A DNA stretch of 64,000 nucleotides from Sphingobium sp. Cam5-1 (GTDB lineage Bacteria; Pseudomonadota; Alphaproteobacteria; Sphingomonadales; Sphingomonadaceae), in the NCBI RefSeq assembly GCF_015693305.1, contig NZ_CP065138.1:434001-498000 (forward strand), read 5' to 3'. The translations under genes were made by a program, and so were the position numbers. Every line of letters starts with the position of its first letter. The stretch's first letter is position 1. Shown here piece after piece: positions 27,499-36,416 of this stretch. The notes beneath the pieces are model-generated. The model ran no database searches. It saw only the letters and a program-made list of their open reading frames with translations, and had not been told where the DNA came from.

Positions 27499-27629
27499 TC
27501 CTGAGAAGGATGGTCTTCAGGCTGTAACATTGACCGACCCGAATGCGGACGGCCGACGATGTTTGCCGTGATGTCGAGTGTGTTGCGCCTGAATGGCCCC
27601 AAGTTAATAATCGAGAGAGAGATCAGATC

Positions 27630-30497
27630 ATGTTCGCCAACAGGGTAACGGCAAAGCTTCTGGCAGCCACCGCGATGGCATTTTCAGTGTGGAACGTGCA
27701 GGCATCGGCTGAGTCCTTGTCGGAGGCGTTCAAGTCACCACCGATGGAGGCCAAGCCCCGCCTTCGTTGGTGGTGGCCGGGCGACGCTGTAACCGATGTG
27801 GAGTTGCGGCGCGAAGTCCAGCTGATGGCGCAGATGGGCTTCGGCGGTGCCGAGGTGCAATCATTTTCGCCGAATTTCGTGAAGTTGACCCCTGAAGAAA
27901 GGGCGGTGGTCAACGACTATGCCGAACCCAGCTTCTTCGCGCATCTGCGCGCGGCGGCGGATGCCGCGAAGAGCGCTGGTCTCAGTCTCGACTATACCTT
28001 GGGCTCGGCCTGGCCGTCGGGCGGTGGCGAAGCGATACCGCCGGAAAAGGCGTTCACCGAATTGGCCATGGCGCGCACGATGGTCAGGGGCGGCACGTCC
28101 GGCCCAATCAAGGTCGAACAGCCCAAGCGGACCAAGAGGCTTGGCGCTCTCAACTTCTTCGATCCGCGTACAAAAGATCCTAAATATGCGGACTGGGGTA
28201 AGCGGTTGGACGCGCGGGCGCGCACCGTGGCCGTGGTTGCGATGAAAGGCAGCGCGCCTGACCTGAAGAAACGCGGCGGCATGAACGGGATGACCATTTC
28301 GCCGTGGAGCGATGTGCTGACCTCCGGCACACTAGATCCGGCCAGCCGCATTGTCCTGACCGACAAGCTGCGGGAGGATGGCACGCTCGACTGGTCGCCT
28401 CCGCCTGGTGACTGGCAGGTCTTCGTCTTCCGGCAATTTGCTTCTGACGTCGGGGTCTTGGGCTCGGCCGGACGGGGGCCTCAGCTTATCCTGGACCACA
28501 CCGACCCCACGGCCTTTGCAGCCCATGCCGCACGCGTCGGCGATCCCTTGGGCAAGAACCCGCCGGGCATGCGCTCGACGTTCGTCGACTCTCTTGAACT
28601 GATGCAGGATATTCAGTGGGGCCCAAAACTGCTGGAGGAATTCAAGAAACGGCGCGGATATGATCTGACGCCTTATCTTCCCTTCGTGGTGCAGCCGGGC
28701 TGGATGCAGGCATGGGACGAACATTATTCATTGCCCTATTTCGACGCCGCAAAGAGCGACATCGCCGAGCGGGTGAGGGCGGATTATCGCCATACGGTGT
28801 CGGACATGATCATCGCGGGCTTCATCGAGCCCTTCGTGGCGTGGAACCATGCCCATGGCCTGAAGGCCAAGTTCCAGGCGCATGGCGGCGCGTTCGATAC
28901 CATTCGCGGCTATGGACTTGCCGACATTCCAGAAACCGAGGATCTGGTTCACAGCGGTGATCCGCTGTTCATGCGCCTCGCCCGCTCCGCCGCCAACCTT
29001 TATGGACGCCGCATCGTTTCGGCGGAAAGCCTGGTGTGGCCCGACCGGGCATATAGCGTTACGCCCACGGAAATGCGGCGGCGCACCGAACTCATCATCG
29101 CCGGCGGCGTCAACAGCATGATCCTGCACGGCATGAACTACCGTTTTCACGCCGAAGACTGGCCGGGCTGGCACGCCTTCCAACCGAGTCCTTTCTCCCT
29201 GGGGTTCAGCGGTCCGCTGAACGAAACCAACCCGGTCTGGCCTGCCATGAGGCCGCTTGCTGCCTATATGGGCCGGTTGCAGGCCGTCATGCAGGCGGGC
29301 GAGCCGGTAGTTCCGGTTGCTTGGTTCTATGGCCGCTACGGCTATTATATCGGTATCGAGGATGATGGCGCGGGCAAGCAGGCGGGCGAAAAGGCTTTCC
29401 TTGCCGCCGGATATGATTTCGACCGGATCAATCCTGACTCGATAGCGCAGGCGAGGGTCGAGGGTCGACGGCTCATATCCAAGGGAGGGCACGCTTATGG
29501 CGTGCTCGTGCTGCCGCCGATCGACGGCATTCGCGCTGATACGATGGAAGCGATAGCTGGCTTTGCCAAGGCGGGACTGCCTGTCTTCTTCACCGATCAC
29601 GCACCCCGCCGCGATGAAGGACTGGCCGAGGCGAAGAAGCGCGACGCTCGCGTGAAGAAGGCGGTAGCTGGAGCGATGAAGGCGGGAGCCAAGATCGTGC
29701 CTGCAGCGGAGCTGCCTGCCGCGATCCGCGCCGCAGGTGTCGCGGGAAATCTTCGCTTTGATGGCGACGCTTCGGACCTGGTGTTCGTTCAGCGGTTGGT
29801 CGACGGGCAGACCGTCACCTTCGTTCACAATCGCAGTGACAGCGCACGAAATGTCACGCTGTCGTTGCCCGGCGTCGGCGGTGTTACGCGCTGGAATGCG
29901 ATGGATGGCAGCGTCAGGCCCGTCTCCGCAAGCGCGACGGCGGACATGACGCGGCTGCCTCTGTCGCTTGCTTCCGGGGAAAGCGCACTCCTTGTCCTCG
30001 ATCCCAAGGCCAGGCCCCAGACCTTGGCGGCCCCGGCTTTAATCGGATCAGCGACCTTGCCCGCCGAAGGCTGGGCGCTGTCCGTGTCCGGTCATGTAGC
30101 GCGCAAGCCCTACGCCCATGATTTCGGCGAGGTCGCGCTGCAGGACTGGAGCAAGGTGCCGCAGCTGGCGGGCTTCTCCGGCGAAGCGAACTACAGTCGT
30201 TCGATCACGGTCGATCCATCCTGGTTCAAGCAAGGCACCCGCGTCAGTCTAGACCTGGGACAAGTGTATGACATGGCGACGGTGACGATCAACGGCCGCA
30301 CTTTGCCGCCGGTTATCGCCGCGCCGTTCCGCCTTGATGTAACGGATGCGCTGCGGCCGGGCGCGAATATGCTCAAGGTGACTGTGGCGAATGTTCCGCA
30401 GAACGGCATGATCGACCCCAGTAACCCGGCCTTCAAGAAGCTGAAGCCCGTCGCGGCGGGGTGGGTTGGCGCAGGACGGCTGGAAGCCAGTCGTTGA
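27630..30497 (+). CDS. Exported GH106-like alpha-L-rhamnosidase
   Basis: A 955-aa protein with a signal peptide (to NVQASAE, about residue 26). The family opening follows (PPMEAKPRLRWWWPGDAVTD, then MAQMGFGGAEVQSFSP). The catalytic region contains DSLELMQDIQWGPKLLEEF and RIVSAESLVWPDRAYSVTP, and a C-terminal beta-galactosidase-like galactose-binding module ends the protein (YSRSITVDPSWFKQG ... DVTDALRPGANML). GH106 enzymes remove terminal alpha-L-rhamnose from pectin, arabinogalactan caps or plant glycosides. The start at MFANRVTAK is preceded by a GAGAGAGA purine tract. It is the last gene of the GH35-GH43-GH39-GH106 run. No rhamnose catabolic genes are seen in the window. Confidence 0.8.
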   Translation: MFANRVTAKLLAATAMAFSVWNVQASAESLSEAFKSPPMEAKPRLRWWWPGDAVTDVELRREVQLMAQMGFGGAEVQSFSPNFVKLTPEERAVVNDYAEPSFFAHLRAAADAAKSAGLSLDYTLGSAWPSGGGEAIPPEKAFTELAMARTMVRGGTSGPIKVEQPKRTKRLGALNFFDPRTKDPKYADWGKRLDARARTVAVVAMKGSAPDLKKRGGMNGMTISPWSDVLTSGTLDPASRIVLTDKLREDGTLDWSPPPGDWQVFVFRQFASDVGVLGSAGRGPQLILDHTDPTAFAAHAARVGDPLGKNPPGMRSTFVDSLELMQDIQWGPKLLEEFKKRRGYDLTPYLPFVVQPGWMQAWDEHYSLPYFDAAKSDIAERVRADYRHTVSDMIIAGFIEPFVAWNHAHGLKAKFQAHGGAFDTIRGYGLADIPETEDLVHSGDPLFMRLARSAANLYGRRIVSAESLVWPDRAYSVTPTEMRRRTELIIAGGVNSMILHGMNYRFHAEDWPGWHAFQPSPFSLGFSGPLNETNPVWPAMRPLAAYMGRLQAVMQAGEPVVPVAWFYGRYGYYIGIEDDGAGKQAGEKAFLAAGYDFDRINPDSIAQARVEGRRLISKGGHAYGVLVLPPIDGIRADTMEAIAGFAKAGLPVFFTDHAPRRDEGLAEAKKRDARVKKAVAGAMKAGAKIVPAAELPAAIRAAGVAGNLRFDGDASDLVFVQRLVDGQTVTFVHNRSDSARNVTLSLPGVGGVTRWNAMDGSVRPVSASATADMTRLPLSLASGESALLVLDPKARPQTLAAPALIGSATLPAEGWALSVSGHVARKPYAHDFGEVALQDWSKVPQLAGFSGEANYSRSITVDPSWFKQGTRVSLDLGQVYDMATVTINGRTLPPVIAAPFRLDVTDALRPGANMLKVTVANVPQNGMIDPSNPAFKKLKPVAAGWVGAGRLEASR

Positions 30498-30559
30498 TCA
30501 GAAGCGCGAGCGGGGAAGTCCCGCCCCCCTTTGCTCGCTCTGGTCGCGTCCGCAGGTCA

Positions 30560-31219
30560 TTACCAGCGGTCGCGAGCGAGGAGCATCAGGTCGACGACTT
30601 CCCTTCCATGCGCTTCGATATCCTGGGCCGTGAGTTCGCGGACCAGATCATATTGCAGGAACCAGCCATGCACGGCGGTGAGGATATGTTCCGCCACCGC
30701 TTCAGGCCGGGCAACCGGAATGCCGTCTCTTTGCGCGGCGGCGCGGATGTCGTTCGCCAGTAGCCGAACCGCGTTCAGATAGCCCAGATCATGCATCAGG
30801 GGCGCAAGGTCGGGAAAGCGGTGGCGGTTCAGAAGGATCAGCGCGTGAAGGCCGCGGAAGAGCGGATCCACCAGAAGCGACGCCATGTCCGCAACCCGCA
30901 GGTGCAATATCTGGCCTATGTCGGTGATGCGGTCGGTGGCTTCGACCCGAGAGACGGCGTACCAACGCGCCAAAGTTTCCCTAACGACCGATCGAAACAG
31001 GTCGGATTTGGTGGCGTAGCGGCTGTAAAGGGTCGTGCGAGTTATTCCGGTTGCCGCCGCGATCTTTTCCATCGACACGCCGTCAAAACCGTCCGCAAGG
31101 AACATGCTGCGCGCGGTCGCAAGGATTGCTTGCTCGATCAGGGCCACTTCCGTGGAAGTGGGGCGGCCCCTTCTTAAAGCGAGTTTCGCAGGAATGGGAA
31201 TTCGGCGTGCCATCCGCAC
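30560..31219 (-). CDS. TetR/AcrR-family regulator
   Basis: A 219-aa protein. The N-terminal basic tail and HTH (about 24-72) have AILATARSMFLADGF, MEKIAAATGITRTTLYSRYATKSDLF. The remaining residues form a helical ligand domain of AefR-like C-terminal type, ending LLARDRW. It lies 185 nt downstream of the SDR gene, same strand, and is a candidate repressor of the SDR/FAD-dehydrogenase divergent pair. It is convergent with GH106. The C-terminus resembles that of the second TetR at 48.2 kb. Confidence 0.9.
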   Translation of the reverse strand: MRMARRIPIPAKLALRRGRPTSTEVALIEQAILATARSMFLADGFDGVSMEKIAAATGITRTTLYSRYATKSDLFRSVVRETLARWYAVSRVEATDRITDIGQILHLRVADMASLLVDPLFRGLHALILLNRHRFPDLAPLMHDLGYLNAVRLLANDIRAAAQRDGIPVARPEAVAEHILTAVHGWFLQYDLVRELTAQDIEAHGREVVDLMLLARDRW

Positions 31220-31404
31220 CTTCTGATGCGGTGCCGTCGCGATGGCAACGCCGTTCCACAGCGGCCAGCTGATTGTCAGTGATCCTGCCTTACGAAAAAC
31301 GCTTTATGCCCTTCAACATGAAGTCGCGGGCCCCGCGATGGCAGATTCAGGGGTGCGCGCGGCCGCTGCCGCGCGCAGAAAGATCAGGTTCTTCATAAAA
31401 TTCA

Positions 31405-32874
31405 TCAGTTCACAGGGTTCGGTGCGCCGGGGGTCGATGTTTGGGCGGACGGCCCCGGCCAGACCTGCGCGAAGAAGGGATTTGATGCGGCGACCCGCGG
31501 ATAGCTTTCGATATCGGTCTGGCAGGTGGGGCACCAATGGCCGCCCGCCAGATAGAGGTTGGGCGACATAGAGAAACGATGACCGAGGCTGCATTCCCAT
31601 TCCACGGGTGTGAAGGCGTCATCGACCGCGTCCACATGGCATTTTCCGCCCCGGAAACCGGCGGCGGCGCGCAGGTCATCTGCAGTCCACTCACCCTTAG
31701 GTTTGGCGTCATCATAGCCATGGGCGAGTGCGACCGCTTCGCGCGAAGGCTGCGCCAGGGGGAAGTCGTCCCAGCTGCTTGGGATGCGATCCCACTCCTC
31801 CCGTGATCCAAAATAGGCGTCGATATGCTCCACATCATTGGTCCGCAGCCAGGTAAGGGGTCCACCGGGACCTTCCGCGACCTTAAGTATCTGCTTGCGG
31901 GCGAGACCTGGGAAGAAGCGCATGAGAGTACGCAAAGCCCAGGGTATGCGGCGCGACAACTCGGCGAAGAAATCGTCGATTGAAAAGCGACGATAGGGGA
32001 CGAGTTCCTGCAAACGGTCGGAATCGAGATACCATTGCCCGTGGAAGTTGCGCGTTGCCAGCCATTTGGGGTCGAGGATGCGGCGGAAATCGCTGACGCC
32101 CATCGCAGCCATCATCCTGACCATCAGTTGATGATTGACGAGCCGCCCGGTTTCACCACCGCCTATATTGTAGAAATGGCGCCAGAAATGATCTGGAATG
32201 CGGTCGCCGCACAGCTTGGCCATCAGATTTGCGGAATCCTCGACGGTCGACCATTCCATTACGCCGTTTGGAGGATTGTGGAACATGATCGGCCCTTGCG
32301 TCTTCCACATGTCGTAATGGGCCATGCCGGTCTGGCGGATGGAAACCCAGTGCCTGAGGCCTGATTCCGCGACGATTGCCTCCGCCCGCGCCTTGGTCCC
32401 AGCATAATGTCCATTATAGCCGATGCAGATGGGGTCGCCCGTCCGGCCCCAATGGTTGGGAGGATTGCGGCTGCCGGTCTCCGCAACCGTGCCGATATAG
32501 ACAAGGCGGATCTGATCGGCGTGGGGCTGGCGTCGGATGGCATCCACGACATTCTGCGTGCCGCCGACATTTACCTTTTCAACGAGAGCAGGGGGAAGTT
32601 CATCGGCAAGCGGCGAAACCAGCGCACCCATGTGCAGGACGACGTCTACGCCCGCGACGGCACGATCTACCGATACGGGGTCGGTGAGGTCGCCCCATGC
32701 GTAATCGATATTGTGCTGCTTTTGCAGGCGGCGAATGACGGGATGAGATTTTTCTTCCGGGCGCACGAGGACCCGGACCGTCATGCCGGGCGTCTGCAAT
32801 AGTTCGTCAACAACGGCTCTGCCCATATTGCCTGTCGCGCCCGTCACCAGGACAAGCTTTCCGGTTCCTGCCAC
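31405..32874 (-). CDS. NAD(P)-dependent SDR/epimerase-family oxidoreductase with C-terminal zinc-ribbon-like tail
   Basis: A 489-aa extended SDR. The Rossmann motif VTGATGNMGRAVVDEL is at about 10-25 and VVLHMGALVSP at about 80. YNGHYAGTKARAEAIV (about 160) is a YxxxK variant site. After residue about 300 there is a long C-terminal region not typical of SDRs; it ends in WECSLGHRF (Cys about 428, His about 432) and WCPTC (Cys about 448 and 451), like a treble-clef/zinc ribbon. The start is a GTG at 32874 with AAGGA 6 nt upstream. It is divergent from the FAD dehydrogenase and followed by TetR. The substrate is unknown; a steroid- or terpenoid-like aglycone or an oxidised sugar is conceivable. 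Confidence 0.75.
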   Translation of the reverse strand: MAGTGKLVLVTGATGNMGRAVVDELLQTPGMTVRVLVRPEEKSHPVIRRLQKQHNIDYAWGDLTDPVSVDRAVAGVDVVLHMGALVSPLADELPPALVEKVNVGGTQNVVDAIRRQPHADQIRLVYIGTVAETGSRNPPNHWGRTGDPICIGYNGHYAGTKARAEAIVAESGLRHWVSIRQTGMAHYDMWKTQGPIMFHNPPNGVMEWSTVEDSANLMAKLCGDRIPDHFWRHFYNIGGGETGRLVNHQLMVRMMAAMGVSDFRRILDPKWLATRNFHGQWYLDSDRLQELVPYRRFSIDDFFAELSRRIPWALRTLMRFFPGLARKQILKVAEGPGGPLTWLRTNDVEHIDAYFGSREEWDRIPSSWDDFPLAQPSREAVALAHGYDDAKPKGEWTADDLRAAAGFRGGKCHVDAVDDAFTPVEWECSLGHRFSMSPNLYLAGGHWCPTCQTDIESYPRVAASNPFFAQVWPGPSAQTSTPGAPNPVN

Positions 32875-32940
32875 CTTCGTTCCTTTTGCCGTTCTTCTGG
32901 ATAGCGGCGGCTTAGGCCATTTAACTGCGCACGCCAATTG

Positions 32941-32962
32941 AAATGTACATTGATGTCCATTT
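32941..32962. promoter_or_regulatory. Dyad in the SDR/FAD-dehydrogenase divergent promoter
   Basis: A perfect 10-bp palindrome AATGTACATT (32942-32951) lies within a longer inverted repeat AAATG (32941-32945) / CATTT (32958-32962). It is in the 118-bp region between the divergent SDR and FAD genes. Size and AT-rich arms suit a TetR-family operator; the adjacent TetR is the likely binder (inference). Confidence 0.5.
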
Positions 32963-32992
32963 ATAGCGTGCCGCAGACTCAGGAGACAATTT

Positions 32993-34714
32993 ATGACCAG
33001 CCCGCACAGCGAACCTCGTCCTGGCGACCCTCATTGGTATAGCGAGGTGCAAGCGCCGCTCATGATCGAGGATGCTGACGCGTTCGCTTGGGATGGCGCA
33101 GAAGACGTAGTCATCGTTGGCTATGGCGGCGCTGGCGTTGCAGCAGCGCTCCAGGCGCGGGAGGAGGGGCTTTCCGTGATCGCCATCGACCGTGCCGACG
33201 GGGGAGGGGCGACGCGCATCAACGGAGGCATCTTTTACGGAGGCGGCGGCACCCCTGCGCAGCTCGAAGCTGGCGTCGAGGACAGCGTAGAGGACATGTT
33301 CAACTATCTTCGCCTGGAAACCCAAGGGGTTGTCAGCGACGACACGCTGCGGCGTTTCTGCCAGGAAAGCGCGGAAACGGCAGGCTGGCTCGCCGGGCAC
33401 GGTGTCCGCTTTGAAGGGCGGGTTTACAAAAAGAAGACCAGCTATCCCCACACCGACTATTCCCTCTATCATTCCGACAACAGCCTTGCGCCCAACTACA
33501 AGGCCGTGGCGAAACCTGCCGCGAGAGGCCATCGCGCGCTGGTCGATAAACTGGATGCGCCTATGGGCTACGGTAAGGGCCTTTATGACCCGTTGAGGGA
33601 ATCGGCGCAGCGCGCCGGCGTCAAATCCCTGTCTTCGACAAGGGTCAAACAGCTCGTCATGGATGGCGATGGACGCGTGGTGGGCGTGGTCGCGGTTCAG
33701 GTGGAGCGCGATACGGCAGAAGGAAAGCGTTATGACGCACTGATGCGTCGCGCAACCGCGATGGTGCTTCGCTTGCCGCCGTCCATGCCTGGGGCTGCGA
33801 TCATCGCTCGCCTGGCTTCACGCCTGTTCAACAAGGCCCAGGAAGTGGAGCGGCAGGCGGGCGCGACGCGCATGATCCGCGCACGTCGGGGCGTATGCCT
33901 CGCGGCGGGCGGCTTTATTTTCAACCGGCAGATGGTCGCGCATTATGCGCCAAAATATTTGAAAGGCATGCCGCTTGGTACGCCAGGGGATGATGGCAGC
34001 GGTATTCGCTTGGGTCAAAGCGCGGGGGGCGTTGTCTCGCGCCTGAACCATGTCAGTGCTTGGCGTTTCATCAATCCGCCCATGGCCTGGGCGCAAGGCA
34101 TGATCGTCAACCGACAAGGCCGGCGATATGTCAATGAGATGCTCTATGGCGCATCGATCGGCATGCCGATGGTCGAGGATCATCAGGGCGTGTGCTGGAT
34201 CATCCTTGACGATGAAGGCTATCGGCGGGCGAAGCTCCAGTCGAAAAGCAAGGCAATCTTACCCTTTCAACGTTACCCTGCGCTGGCCGCCATGCTTTTG
34301 GGATCGAAAAAGGCGGGCTCGGTCAAAAGCCTTGCCGAAAAGTGCGGGATCGCGCCGGACGGACTTGAGGCGGCGGTGGCAGATTATAATCAACTTGCCG
34401 AAAATGGCGCCCGCGATCCATTCGGCAAGGCATCGGAGGACATCGCCCCGATCGTGAAAGCGCCTTTCCACGCCATCAACATGTCTATCGACGCGAAATT
34501 GGGATTCCTGCCTGTCCTGACGCTCGGAGGCCTGCAAGTGCAGGAGGAAAGCGGTGCGGTCCTGGACCAAGAGGGTAAGCCCATCCGCGGACTTTACGCG
34601 GCCGGCCGGAATGCAGTCGGCATATGCTCCAACATCTATGTGAGCGGCTTGTCCGTTGCCGATTGTATCTTCTCTGGACGGCGCGCTGCGCGGTCCCTGG
34701 CAACGCCCAACTGA
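32993..34714 (+). CDS. FAD-binding dehydrogenase (3-ketosteroid dehydrogenase/fumarate reductase-like flavoprotein)
   Basis: A 573-aa flavoprotein. The dinucleotide motif VVIVGYGGAGVAAALQARE (about 39-57) is followed by GGGATRINGGIFYGGG. A second cluster at about 480-570 (GFLPVLTLGGLQV ... GLYAAGRNAVGICSNIYVSGLSVADCIFSG) is the FAD-binding end of the FAD_binding_2 family. The catalytic cap has YHSDNSLAPNYKA. It probably oxidises or reduces a C-C bond next to a carbonyl, as in ketosteroid or flavoprotein reductases. It is cytoplasmic, with no signal peptide. Divergent from the SDR, sharing a dyad with it; not an obvious sugar-catabolism gene. Confidence 0.8.
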   Translation: MTSPHSEPRPGDPHWYSEVQAPLMIEDADAFAWDGAEDVVIVGYGGAGVAAALQAREEGLSVIAIDRADGGGATRINGGIFYGGGGTPAQLEAGVEDSVEDMFNYLRLETQGVVSDDTLRRFCQESAETAGWLAGHGVRFEGRVYKKKTSYPHTDYSLYHSDNSLAPNYKAVAKPAARGHRALVDKLDAPMGYGKGLYDPLRESAQRAGVKSLSSTRVKQLVMDGDGRVVGVVAVQVERDTAEGKRYDALMRRATAMVLRLPPSMPGAAIIARLASRLFNKAQEVERQAGATRMIRARRGVCLAAGGFIFNRQMVAHYAPKYLKGMPLGTPGDDGSGIRLGQSAGGVVSRLNHVSAWRFINPPMAWAQGMIVNRQGRRYVNEMLYGASIGMPMVEDHQGVCWIILDDEGYRRAKLQSKSKAILPFQRYPALAAMLLGSKKAGSVKSLAEKCGIAPDGLEAAVADYNQLAENGARDPFGKASEDIAPIVKAPFHAINMSIDAKLGFLPVLTLGGLQVQEESGAVLDQEGKPIRGLYAAGRNAVGICSNIYVSGLSVADCIFSGRRAARSLATPN

Positions 34715-34948
34715 GCAGCCGGTAGGTCTACAGATCAAAGACAGAATGAGACTCTCTCGCTGCGCCGGTGCTGCACCCTGGGTCGAGCTGCACGGCGGCC
34801 CAGGGCGTATTGCCAACGGTCGTCGCGCCAGGCCCGCGACCGAAGTGTAAATCTACAGTCGAGCATATTTGTCAGCAGATCGTGTGATGAGTTGTGGTGG
34901 TGGCGCCCGTCATCAACAGGGGCGCCACCCGCAGGCCTTGGAAAACCG

Positions 34949-36352
34949 CTAACCCTGCATAGCTTCAAGTTCCAGTCCCTTCGTTTCCCGAACAGTCATC
35001 CAAACGAACAGCAGCGACAGCAGGGCAAAGGCAGTGTAGGCGCCATAGGTGACGGGCAAGCCGATATTCTTCGCCAGCCAGGGGAAGCTCGAACTTACGA
35101 GGAAGTTTGCGAGCCACTGTGCCGCGCCTGCCACCGCAAGCGCCGAACCTCGCATCTGGTTCGGGAACATTTCCCCGAGCATGACCCACATTACGGGGCC
35201 CCAGCTGAGGTTGAAGAATATGACATAGATGTTGGCGGCGAGGAGGGCGACAAGGCCCAGCCCCTCAGGCAGCCGGAGCACCCCGTCGATTATCGTCGCA
35301 TTACTGAAGCACCATGCCAATGTTCCAAGCGTCACCGTCATGCCCGCAGAGCCGATCAGAAGCAGCGGCCGACGCCCGATCCGGTCGATGAGCAGGATCG
35401 AGATCAGGCAGGCCAAGATCGATACGGCGCCCGAAAGGATGTTGATCTTCAGCGCGTCGCTCTCTGTAAAGCCCACCGCCTGCCACAGCACCGCGCCATA
35501 GTAGAAGACGACGTTGATGCCGACGAGTTGCTGGAACACGGCAAGGCCAATGCCAACCCAGACAATCTTCCGCCAACCGCCGCCGGGCTTACGGATATCT
35601 GCAAGGCTCGGTTGGTGATCATGGGAAAGCGACGCGCCGATCTCATCCATCTTGGCAGCCGCCGCTTGGGGGCCGATAAGGCGATCAAGCACCAGCCTTG
35701 CTTGTTGCAGCCGTCCCTTGGCAATCAGGAAGCGCGGACTTTCCGGAATGCCGAACAAGGCGACCAGGAACAAAAGGGCGGGGAGCGCCTGAACCCAGAA
35801 CATCCATCGCCATGCTGGCTGTCCGGCCCATGCGGTGCCAAGTGACGACCCAGCTATGTCTGCGAGATAGTAGTTGGCGAGAAATGCGCCCGTCAGCCCC
35901 GATATGATCATCACTTGCTGGATGCTCGACAGCCTTCCGCGAATATGTGCGGGAGTCACTTCACTGATATAGGCGGGTGAAAGGACACTCGCCGCGCCGA
36001 CCGCCATTCCGGCGAAAAACCGGGCAATTCCCAGGACCGTTGCGCTGAATGCGCCCCCGGACGCCGCCGCGCTAATGATGAAAAGGATCGCCGCCACAAT
36101 CATGACGGAGCGGCGCCCCCAAATATCGGCGAAACGACCGGCGAGGAAAGCGCCCAAAGCGCACCCTGGAAGCAGGGCGCTGACGGTCAGCCCCAGTTGG
36201 GCCTCGTTGAGACCGAATGTGTGCCGAAGCCCTTCCTGCGTGCCGTTGATGGCCCCCGAATCATATCCGAACATGAATCCGCCGATCGTCGCTACGGCGA
36301 CTATTCGACCGATCAACGCCAGATTGACGCGCTCTTGCGCAGCCCCATGCAT
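34949..36352 (-). CDS. MFS sugar/proton symporter (XylE-like)
   Basis: A 467-aa 12-helix transporter of the sugar porter family. Signatures are GGFMFGYDSGAINGTQ (helix 1), GRFADIWGRRSVM (D-R-x-G-R-R loop), PAYISEVTPAHIRGRLSS (PxYxxE motif), PESPRFLIAKGR and DRIGRRPLLLIG. It probably imports D-xylose or another pentose. The start at 36352 has AGGAGG upstream, replacing a 56-residue frame extension. It is 64 nt downstream of the LacI gene with a LacI-type operator at 36371-36384 between them, which points to local regulation in response to xylose. Confidence 0.9.
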   Translation of the reverse strand: MHGAAQERVNLALIGRIVAVATIGGFMFGYDSGAINGTQEGLRHTFGLNEAQLGLTVSALLPGCALGAFLAGRFADIWGRRSVMIVAAILFIISAAASGGAFSATVLGIARFFAGMAVGAASVLSPAYISEVTPAHIRGRLSSIQQVMIISGLTGAFLANYYLADIAGSSLGTAWAGQPAWRWMFWVQALPALLFLVALFGIPESPRFLIAKGRLQQARLVLDRLIGPQAAAAKMDEIGASLSHDHQPSLADIRKPGGGWRKIVWVGIGLAVFQQLVGINVVFYYGAVLWQAVGFTESDALKINILSGAVSILACLISILLIDRIGRRPLLLIGSAGMTVTLGTLAWCFSNATIIDGVLRLPEGLGLVALLAANIYVIFFNLSWGPVMWVMLGEMFPNQMRGSALAVAGAAQWLANFLVSSSFPWLAKNIGLPVTYGAYTAFALLSLLFVWMTVRETKGLELEAMQG

Positions 36353-36370
36353 AGCTGAACCCCTCCTGAT

Positions 36371-36384
36371 TGTGAGCGCTAACA
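36371..36384 (-). promoter_or_regulatory. LacI-family operator upstream of the sugar symporter
   Basis: TGTGAGCGCTAACA, a near-perfect 14-bp palindrome centred on AGCGCT, 18 nt upstream of the MFS start codon. It shares the AGCGCTA core with the sites at 37535 and 41398. Confidence 0.65.
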
Positions 36385-36416
36385 TGGCGAACTTGGCGGT
36401 GCCGTCAAGTCTCTCC

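Noticed and set aside
30500..30560. Inverted repeat GCGAGC/GCTCGC after GH106 as a terminator
   Set aside because: Short arms, no T-run; not convincing.
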